Source of the DNA: JAWLHJ01 sp040904945
Lineage (GTDB): Bacteria > Gemmatimonadota > Gemmatimonadetes > Longimicrobiales > Gaopeijiaceae
Length of the DNA: 7,908 bases
Direction: 5' to 3'
Assembly: GCA_040904945.1 (NCBI GenBank)
Contig: JBBDSM010000064.1
Location: 1-7,908, forward strand
Within the stretch, counting starts at the first letter, position 1. The number at the start of each line of letters is the position of its first letter. The notes under the pieces are model-generated. The model was not told where the DNA came from. It worked only from the letters and a program-made list of their open reading frames with translations, and did not search any database. Shown here piece after piece: positions 1-5,384 of this stretch. The position numbers were made by a program, and so were the translations under genes.

Positions 1-81
1 CCACATCGCATTCGTCGCTCTTCCTTGTCCGGTATCCGCAAGACCCTCGTGCGCGACCCACCCCACTTCTTCAACACCCTT
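1..81. other. Region downstream of ccmC, no gene seen
   Basis: This stretch follows the ccmC stop codon on the minus strand and runs to the window edge. I see no start codon with a ribosome site and no reading frame worth calling. Its right half (44-81) is repeat copy 1. No GC-rich hairpin followed by a T-run is visible, so I cannot point to an intrinsic terminator for the ccm operon. A ccmD gene, which often follows ccmC, does not fit here. Confidence 0.5.
44..81 (-). repeat. Dispersed boundary repeat, copy 1
   Basis: Read on the minus strand, this copy begins AAGGGTGTTGAAGAAGTGGG and ends CGCGCACGAGGG. It starts at the base immediately after the TAG stop of ccmC (84-82). It differs from copy 2 (5347-5384) at 2 of 38 positions and from copy 3 (7716-7745, opposite orientation) at 3 of the first 30. 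It has no strong internal palindrome, so it does not look like a classic hairpin REP or terminator. Possible identities are the end of an insertion sequence or MITE, or a lineage-specific intergenic repeat. The function is unknown. Confidence 0.8.
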
Positions 82-783
82 CTAAGAGCCGAGGACGGAC
101 GCGCGCCGCGCGCGCTCGTCGAGGCCGGCCCGGAGCCCCTCCAGGGCGTAGCGGAGCAGGAAGAGTCCGAAGAACAACAAGGTGAAGACGGCCAGACTCG
201 TCAGGAGCAGGGTCAGCATGTCACCGGGCAGCGTCGGGCCTTCGGGCTTCACCACGACCGGCTGCGGATGGAGCGAGCGGAACCAGAGCACGCTCAAATG
301 GATGAAGGGGATGTCGAGGGCGCCGATGATCGCGACCACGGCGGCGAAGCGCTTTCCCTTCTCCGGGTTGTCGCTGGAGCTCCTCACCATGAAGTAGCCC
401 AGGAAGATGAACCACAGGAGCAGCGTGAGCGTGAGCCGCGGCTCCCAGGTCCAGTACGTGCCCCAGGCGATGCGACCCCAGAGCGGTCCGGTCGTGAGCA
501 TGATGGTGGCGAAGACCATGCCGCCCTCCGCGGCCGCGACGGCGGCCCGATCGAGCCGCTCGTCCCTCAGCCACAGATACATGCCGCTCGTCAGGGCGCA
601 AAGGCCGAAGGCCAGGAACGACGTCCACGCCGCCGGCACGTGCACGTAGAAGATTCGCTGCGCGACCCCCTGGCTGACTTCGGTGGACACCCAGAAGAAC
701 GACAACCAGTAGACGAAAGCCAGACCGAGCAGCCCGAGCACCGTCAGCGCGGTTCCGGCGCGTCTCATACCGGATATCGACAT
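82..783 (-). CDS. ccmC: Heme exporter/handling protein CcmC
   Basis: This 233-residue inner-membrane protein of the heme-handling family (with CcmF and CcsA) presents heme to CcmE in System I cytochrome c maturation. Hydrophobic segments lie at about 13-32, 50-71, 86-104, 117-134, 147-168 and 188-211, matching the six-helix CcmC plan. Two conserved histidines fit the axial heme ligands: His48 in FYVHVPAAW and His162 in IPFIHLSVLW. The tryptophan-rich loop is WGTYWTWEPRLTLTL (107-121), with Glu where the classical WWD motif has Asp. The start is ATG at 783-781, sharing one base with the ccmB stop (TGATG), which indicates translational coupling. The frame stays open upstream through ccmB into ccmA, but that part is a shadow with no family resemblance. 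It is the last gene of the operon. Family assignment is firm. Confidence 0.96.
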   Translation of the reverse strand: MSISGMRRAGTALTVLGLLGLAFVYWLSFFWVSTEVSQGVAQRIFYVHVPAAWTSFLAFGLCALTSGMYLWLRDERLDRAAVAAAEGGMVFATIMLTTGPLWGRIAWGTYWTWEPRLTLTLLLWFIFLGYFMVRSSSDNPEKGKRFAAVVAIIGALDIPFIHLSVLWFRSLHPQPVVVKPEGPTLPGDMLTLLLTSLAVFTLLFFGLFLLRYALEGLRAGLDERARRASVLGS

Positions 784-1463
784 CAATCCTCCACGACGAA
801 GCGAAAGAGCACGGCGCCCGCGGCCAGGGTGGCCAAAGCGAACGCCGCGAGCATCCTCAAATTGCCGGCCACCTCGACCAGCGGCCGATCGGCGAGCAGG
901 CGCGCCGTGGCGCCGACTCCGTAGATGACCATGGGAACTAGTAGCGGAAAGATCAGGATGGGCAACAGCGTCTCGCCCATGCGCGTGCCCGCGGTGACGG
1001 CCGAGAACAGAGTGCCGAGCGCCACGAAGCCCAGGGACCCGAGGGCGAAGGCCGTCAACAGGGCCAACGGGTGCGATCCGAGATCGAGCCCGAAGAAGAG
1101 CGTGAACACGCCGAGCACGAGCAACGCCACCGCGAACAGCAGGATGAAGTTGGCCAATACCTTCCCGAAGAAGACGGCGTCCTTGGGTGTCGGAGAGAGG
1201 AGCACGCCCTGGAATGCGTCGTCCTGCGCCTCGAGATGGAAGGTCCGGCCGATCCCCAGGAGTCCCCCGAACACCAGCGTCACCCAGATCAGCCCCGCAG
1301 CGATGTCCTGCATGCGGACGAGCGAGGTGTCGATGGAGTAGTTGAACAGGACCCCGGCCAGCACCGCGAACGCCCCCATCGACGAGACCCGCTCCCGTGT
1401 GCGGAGTTCGAGGAGCGCGTCCTTCCACATCACCACGTACACCTGCCTCAGATAGGCCGTCAC
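783..1463 (-). CDS. ccmB: Heme ABC exporter permease subunit CcmB
   Basis: This 226-residue integral membrane subunit pairs with CcmA. In the known complex CcmA2-CcmB-CcmC, ATP hydrolysis is used to release heme-loaded CcmE from CcmC. Six hydrophobic segments are visible (about 28-42, 53-72, 99-125, 131-157, 165-185, 200-222). The N-terminal cytosolic stretch with KDALLELRTRE and the loop DDAFQGVLLSPTPKDAVFFGK (81-101) are typical of CcmB, in which RE and a DG/LLLSP segment are conserved. Length matches the usual ~220 residues. The start is GTG at 1463-1461, overlapping the ccmA stop by four bases (GTGA). The end overlaps ccmC by one base. No odd features. Confidence 0.96.
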   Translation of the reverse strand: MTAYLRQVYVVMWKDALLELRTRERVSSMGAFAVLAGVLFNYSIDTSLVRMQDIAAGLIWVTLVFGGLLGIGRTFHLEAQDDAFQGVLLSPTPKDAVFFGKVLANFILLFAVALLVLGVFTLFFGLDLGSHPLALLTAFALGSLGFVALGTLFSAVTAGTRMGETLLPILIFPLLVPMVIYGVGATARLLADRPLVEVAGNLRMLAAFALATLAAGAVLFRFVVED

Positions 1464-2233
1464 GACCGCTCCTCGACGACCCGATGGTACAGGTGCTCGA
1501 AGTCCTCTCCGGCTTCAGAGCGCGTCCCTTCCCAAGCGAACCGGCCCCCGACCTGAACCGCCACGCGGGTCGCGAGTTCGAGCCCTTCGTGGAGGTTGTG
1601 CGTGACCATGACGACGGTGCGCTTCCCATCCCGCAGTTCGGTCAGCACGCCCCTGAGGAGGGCAGCGGCTGAAGGATCGAGCCCGGTGTACGGCTCGTCC
1701 AGGAGCACCAGCCGCGGATCGTGCAGGAGCGCCCGGGCCAACGAAAGTCGTTGCCGCATACCGTGCGATAGCTCGCGGACCCGGGCGCGCGCCTTCCGCT
1801 CGAGTCCGACCTGCCGGAGACGCTCCGGAACCCGGTCCTCGAGGTCCGGAAGGTCGTAGAGCGTCCCGTAGAAGCGGAGGTTCTCCTCGGCGGTCAGCTG
1901 CGCATAGAGGAAGCCCCGATGGGACAAGACGCCGACGTGCCGGCGCCAAGAACCGCCGTCCGAAGCCAGGTCGACGCCGCCCACACGCACCGTGCCGCGG
2001 GTCGGCCGGAGCGCCCCGGAGAGCATGCCGAGCAGCGACGACTTCCCCGCCCCGTTCGGGCCGAATACCGACAGGAACTCACCGGCGGCGAGCTCGAGAT
2101 CGATGCCCGCCACCGCGACCACCGGCCCGTACTCACGGACCAGGCCTCGTGCGTCGAGCACGGGAGCATCGGCTGTCGGAGCGGAGCCCTCAGGTGCGTC
2201 GGATTCCGCCACGGGACCAGGAAGGCGCGGCAC
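1460..2233 (-). CDS. ccmA: Heme ABC exporter ATP-binding protein CcmA
   Basis: This is the cytosolic ATPase of the CcmABC complex, 257 residues. Visible motifs are Walker A GPNGAGKSS (58-66), a Q-loop region with the CcmA-like GVLSHRGFLYAQLTAEENL (101-119), signature LSHGMRQR (155-162), Walker B RLVLLDEP (174-181), D-loop GLD (184-186) and switch His212. The signature is of the LSxGMxQR type rather than LSxGQ. The protein is about 50 residues longer than typical CcmA: roughly 24 low-complexity Pro/Ala/Asp residues precede the first strand, and the C-terminus is extended. The GTG start is chosen because GAGGAG overlapping the upstream stop (TGAGGAGCGGTG) forms a well-placed ribosome site. An internal start near residue 24 remains possible. 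The gene sits 6 bases after the zinc-ribbon gene and overlaps ccmB by four. The ATPase class is certain; the CcmA name rests mainly on its neighbours. Confidence 0.94.
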   Translation of the reverse strand: MPRLPGPVAESDAPEGSAPTADAPVLDARGLVREYGPVVAVAGIDLELAAGEFLSVFGPNGAGKSSLLGMLSGALRPTRGTVRVGGVDLASDGGSWRRHVGVLSHRGFLYAQLTAEENLRFYGTLYDLPDLEDRVPERLRQVGLERKARARVRELSHGMRQRLSLARALLHDPRLVLLDEPYTGLDPSAAALLRGVLTELRDGKRTVVMVTHNLHEGLELATRVAVQVGGRFAWEGTRSEAGEDFEHLYHRVVEERS

Positions 2234-2239
2234 CGCTCC

Positions 2240-2689
2240 TCAGCCGACCGCTCGGTCGCCGAGCGCCGCGCCGCACGAAGAGCAGAACCGGCTCCCCTCC
2301 TCGTTCGAATAGCCGCACGAGGAGCAGACGAGACCGCTCTGAATGTGACGGCGGATGCGGGCGATCTCGGATTCCAGATCGTCGGTGGCGGACGCGGTGG
2401 CGACACCCCCGGGCTCGGCGCGCGCGGCCTCGTCGGCTTCGAGGGCGGCGAGCGCCTCGGCGGTCAGCTCGCTCTTCATCGTCCGATAGTCCTCTTCGTC
2501 GAGCTTACCGGCGAGGAAATCGTACTCCACGTCCCGGAGCGCGAGAAGGGCGACGCGCTTACGCGCCTCGGTGTCCGTGAGCTCGTCGTCCTCACGCTCC
2601 AGAGAGGCGTGCATGCCCTTCACCACGGGCTGGACGATGAACATGATGACCGCCGCGCTGACGAGGGCCACGCCGACAAGCAGGGTCAC
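2240..2689 (-). CDS. CcmI-like membrane-anchored protein with C-terminal zinc ribbon
   Basis: A 149-residue hybrid. Residues 3-22 are one hydrophobic anchor. Residues 43-85 contain ALRDVEYDFLAGKLDEEDYR, which resembles the segment after the first membrane helix of CcmI/CycH (a repeated 'L..EL..D...G.+...EY' pattern). After an Ala/Glu-rich linker, the C-terminus has CSSCG (122-126) and CSSCG (136-140), a classic double-CxxC zinc ribbon. There are no TPR repeats, unlike full CcmI. The start is GTG at 2689-2687 with GGGAG about 7 bases upstream and 18 bases after ccmF. The stop lies 6 bases before ccmA. Its place inside the operon implies a role in cytochrome c maturation, perhaps substituting for part of CcmI/CcmH, but this is inference. 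Zinc ribbons usually work in reducing compartments, so the C-terminus is probably cytosolic. Confidence 0.85.
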   Translation of the reverse strand: MTLLVGVALVSAAVIMFIVQPVVKGMHASLEREDDELTDTEARKRVALLALRDVEYDFLAGKLDEEDYRTMKSELTAEALAALEADEAARAEPGGVATASATDDLESEIARIRRHIQSGLVCSSCGYSNEEGSRFCSSCGAALGDRAVG

Positions 2690-2707
2690 CGCCCGACTCC
2701 CGTCACC

Positions 2708-4780
2708 TCAGCCCGCCGCGCCGGCCGGAGCAGCCGGTCGGTTGCCTTCGGACGTGTCGGACGACAGGGCTCCCGCAGCCCTGCGCGGGTCCGCGCTCGG
2801 CCACAGGGCGATCACCGTGCCGAGGACCAGCATCAAGGTCCCGAACCAGATCCACCCGACCAGGGGCTTGATCAGGACCTGGAGGTCGATTCCCTGCGCC
2901 GAGGAATCGGCGCTCAGGGCCGCGCGGGTATCGTCCACCGCCGACAGGATGAGATAGAGATCCTCGAGCGCCGTCGAGCGGATGCCCACTTCGGTCATCT
3001 GCTGGTCGCTGGTGACGTACTGCCGCTTCTCGGTGGTGAGCACGCCGGCCGCCTCGTCGCCCTGCCGCACGGAGACGGTCGCGATCATCTGCCAGAGCAG
3101 ATTCCTCTGCCCCTGGCCGAGGGAGACCGACAGCCCCTCGTAGGTCAGCTCATACGTGTGTCCGAACGGCGATGCGACCTGCACGACGTCCCCGGGCATC
3201 ACATGGTGCCGGGTATCGACGTTATATGCCGCACCGGCGAAGCCCATGACCATGATCACGAAGCCGACGTGGACGATGTAGCCACCCCATCGACGCCGGT
3301 TACGGGTGACGAGGTGGAAGAACGCCAGCAGGAAGCCCTCCCCCTCGATACGGGCGCGGGCCTTGGTGCCCTTCCAGAACTCCGTCGCGATGACGGTGAG
3401 CACGAAGGCGCTGATACCCCAGGTCACGAGCGCGAGTCCATGGCGCGCACCCATGCTCCAGATGACCGCGGCCGTACCGAGACCCACCAGGACCGGGGTC
3501 ATGAAGTTGCGCTGCAGGTTCCGTTTCGAGGCCCGCCGCCACGCGATTACCGGACCAATGCCAACGAGGGTGAGGAGGGCCAGCCCGATGGGGAAGTTCA
3601 CCCGTTCGAAGAACGGCGGTCCCACGCTGATCTGCTGACCCGTCACGCCCTCGGTGATGAGCGGGAAGAGGGTGCCCCACATGACCGCGAAGGCCGCCCC
3701 GACCAGCAACAAGTTGTTGAACAGGAAGGCCGACTCACGCGACACGAACGACTCGATCTGGTTTTCGCTCCGGAGCTGCGGCAAGCGGTACAGGATGAGT
3801 ACCGTGCAGAGCGCGAGCATACCGCCCATGAAGCCCAGGAAGATGTACGCGATGGTCAGGTTCTGGGCGAACGTGTGCACCGATTCGATCAGTCCGGCCC
3901 GGGTCAGGAAGGTCGCGAAGATCGTCAGCAGGAACGTCGCGAGGACCAGGGACATGTTCCAGACCTTCAACATGCCCCGCTTCTCCTGGATCTGGATCGA
4001 GTGGAGGAACGCCGTCGCCGTCAGCCAGGGCAAGAGCGACGCGTTTTCCACGGGATCCCAGAACCAGTATCCGCCCCAGCCGAGCTCCTCGTAGGCCCAA
4101 CGCATACCGAAGACGATGCCCACGGCGAGGAAGAGCCAGCTCGTGAGGATCCACCTGCGCGTGAGCTGGATCCAGCGCGCGTCGAGCCGTCCGCTCAGGA
4201 GGGCCGACACGGCGAAGGCGAACGGGATCGTGAACGCCGTGAAGCCGAGGTACAGCGTCGGCGGGTGGATGGTCATCCAGTAGTTCTGGAGCTGCGGGTT
4301 CAGCCCCTGGCCGTTCGCCGGGATGAAGTCGAGCCGCTCGAACGGGTTCACCTCCGCGAAGAGCAGCACGACGACGAAGAACGCGAGGATGGTCTGGAGC
4401 ACGCCCGCGACGTAGGGCATGAACTCGCGGTTCTTGTTGCGGTTCTGGAAGACGGCCAGGCTCGCGAAGAACCCGAGGAGAAGCGCCCAGAATAGCAAGG
4501 AGCCGCGCTGCCCCGCCCAGAGCCCCGTGATCTTGTAGAAGAGCTCCATCTCCCGGTTCGAGTAGCTGGCGACATACCAGTACTCGAAGCGGTCTCCCAC
4601 GAAGGCGGCGATGATCCCGATCGACGCCACGAGATGCAGGAAAAAGACGGCGTAGATGCTCCGCTCGGCGCTGAGCACCAGGTCCCCGCGCTGGGTCCGT
4701 CCCCCGGCAAAGCCGAGGAACATCCCCCAAAGTGCGACAGGGAGGGAGATCCAGAGGGCGAACTCCCCGAGGACGGTCAC
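2708..4780 (-). CDS. ccmF: Cytochrome c heme lyase CcmF
   Basis: This large polytopic inner-membrane protein takes heme from holo-CcmE and attaches it to apocytochrome c on the outer face of the membrane. At 690 residues it is slightly longer than E. coli CcmF. The tryptophan-rich heme loop is WGGYWFWDPVENASLLPWL (235-253), near-identical to the family signature apart from Tyr for one Trp. The four family histidines are all present: His172 (MTIHPPTLYLGF), His260 (FLHS), His302 (ESVHTF) and His504 (GGYIVHVGF). A periplasmic segment (about 520-635) precedes the last helix (637-660), and a Pro/Ala-rich tail ends the protein. The start is GTG at 4780-4778, overlapping the ccmE stop by four bases (GTGA), so translation is probably coupled. 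It is not followed by ccmG/ccmH as in Proteobacteria but by the zinc-ribbon gene. Confidence 0.97.
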   Translation of the reverse strand: MTVLGEFALWISLPVALWGMFLGFAGGRTQRGDLVLSAERSIYAVFFLHLVASIGIIAAFVGDRFEYWYVASYSNREMELFYKITGLWAGQRGSLLFWALLLGFFASLAVFQNRNKNREFMPYVAGVLQTILAFFVVVLLFAEVNPFERLDFIPANGQGLNPQLQNYWMTIHPPTLYLGFTAFTIPFAFAVSALLSGRLDARWIQLTRRWILTSWLFLAVGIVFGMRWAYEELGWGGYWFWDPVENASLLPWLTATAFLHSIQIQEKRGMLKVWNMSLVLATFLLTIFATFLTRAGLIESVHTFAQNLTIAYIFLGFMGGMLALCTVLILYRLPQLRSENQIESFVSRESAFLFNNLLLVGAAFAVMWGTLFPLITEGVTGQQISVGPPFFERVNFPIGLALLTLVGIGPVIAWRRASKRNLQRNFMTPVLVGLGTAAVIWSMGARHGLALVTWGISAFVLTVIATEFWKGTKARARIEGEGFLLAFFHLVTRNRRRWGGYIVHVGFVIMVMGFAGAAYNVDTRHHVMPGDVVQVASPFGHTYELTYEGLSVSLGQGQRNLLWQMIATVSVRQGDEAAGVLTTEKRQYVTSDQQMTEVGIRSTALEDLYLILSAVDDTRAALSADSSAQGIDLQVLIKPLVGWIWFGTLMLVLGTVIALWPSADPRRAAGALSSDTSEGNRPAAPAGAAG

Positions 4781-5196
4781 CTCGCCAGGTCCTCCGGGGC
4801 GGCTTCATATCGACTGCCGCACTTCGTGAGCAACGTCGTGGCCTCGAAAACACCGTCGGCGTTCAACCGCCCCTCGACTACGACCTCGACCTCGTCGGTG
4901 AAGGTGTCGGGAAGCGCGTCCCGCCATTCGACGGGGAACGTCACGGACTCGTCCTCCAGATCGTGGATGACGAAGCGGTGCAGGAGCTCACCTTCCACCC
5001 GCTCGTACGTGCCGGGCACGACCTTGCCGCTCACCTTCACGCCCAGGTCACGGAAGCTTGGATCTTCCTCGACGCGCTCCACGAGCTCGACCGGGGTCAG
5101 GTAGTAGACCATGGTGCTGCTCACCCCGGTCCAGACCAGATACGAGATCACGGCGGCAACGCCGACGAGACCTACCATGAAACGGCCGTGCTTCAT
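4777..5196 (-). CDS. ccmE: Cytochrome c maturation heme chaperone CcmE, CxxxY type
   Basis: This 139-residue membrane-anchored periplasmic chaperone covalently carries heme between CcmC and CcmF. An N-terminal hydrophobic anchor (about 7-25) precedes an OB-fold (about 30-120) with the CcmE-typical pieces VYYLTPVELVE, DLGVKVSGKVVPGTYER and DEVEVVVEGRL. The heme-attachment site, normally HxxxY, here reads CGSRY (Cys126 to Tyr130), so the acceptor is Cys rather than His. Such CxxxY CcmE proteins are known from archaea and some sulfate-reducing bacteria, where they accompany loss of CcmH. The start is ATG at 5196-5194 with a strong GGAGGAAGG purine ribosome site. An in-frame ATG further upstream (5280) adds 28 uncharacteristic residues before the anchor and is rejected. 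It is the first gene of the operon. Confidence 0.95.
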   Translation of the reverse strand: MKHGRFMVGLVGVAAVISYLVWTGVSSTMVYYLTPVELVERVEEDPSFRDLGVKVSGKVVPGTYERVEGELLHRFVIHDLEDESVTFPVEWRDALPDTFTDEVEVVVEGRLNADGVFEATTLLTKCGSRYEAAPEDLAR

Positions 5197-5383
5197 ATTT
5201 CCTTCCTCCCCGAAGGGTCGATTCCGACATGGGTGGAATGTAGCGGCTCTTCGAGTCGCGCAGCCAGTCCGGGAAATCACCTACGGAGAGTCCCCCACCG
5301 GCCGTATCCACCGTCGAATTTGATAACCCGGAGGCGGTCCGGCGATCCCTCGTGCGCGGCCCACCCCACTCCTTCAACACCCT
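5197..5383. promoter_or_regulatory. Intergenic region, presumed ccm operon promoter
   Basis: The 187 bases between the glpK stop and the ccmE start probably hold the ccm promoter, since the six downstream genes are contiguous. I cannot assign convincing -35/-10 boxes. The best minus-strand -10 candidate is TACATT, about 40 bases before the ccmE ATG, without a good -35 partner. Almost all of copy 2 of the boundary repeat (5347-5384) lies here; its last base is in the glpK stop. A short GC hairpin (CCGGA, five-base loop, TCCGG; 5328-5342) follows on the minus strand. It lacks a T-run, so it is at best a weak terminator for glpK. Confidence 0.35.
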
Positions 5384-5384
5384 T
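5347..5384 (-). repeat. Dispersed boundary repeat, copy 2
   Basis: This copy matches copy 1 (44-81) at 36 of 38 positions in the same orientation. On the minus strand it begins AAGGGTGTTGAAGGAGTGGG and ends CGCGCACGAGGG. Its first A is also the last base of the glpK TGA stop, so, as with ccmC, the repeat abuts a stop codon exactly. Beyond the core, both copies are followed by a short CCGGAC-containing stretch, suggesting the homology may extend with small indels. Copies 1 and 2 form direct repeats around the ccm operon. Confidence 0.8.

Noticed and set aside
784..1629. N-terminal extension of the ccmC frame through ccmB into ccmA (a 515-codon frame)
   Set aside because: The extension is a low-complexity Arg/Gly shadow of ccmB. 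CcmC family similarity begins at the ATG at 783, which is coupled to the ccmB stop.
1919..4495. An 858-codon open frame on the plus strand opposite the zinc-ribbon gene, parts of ccmA and most of ccmF
   Set aside because: Its translation is extremely rich in Arg, Glu, Asp, His and Gln with no domain, as expected for the antisense of hydrophobic, GC-rich genes. The opposite strand carries clear family motifs throughout.
5048..5380. A 110-codon minus-strand frame beginning inside repeat copy 2 and running into ccmE
   Set aside because: It overlaps the start of ccmE in another frame, has no ribosome site and no recognisable domain.
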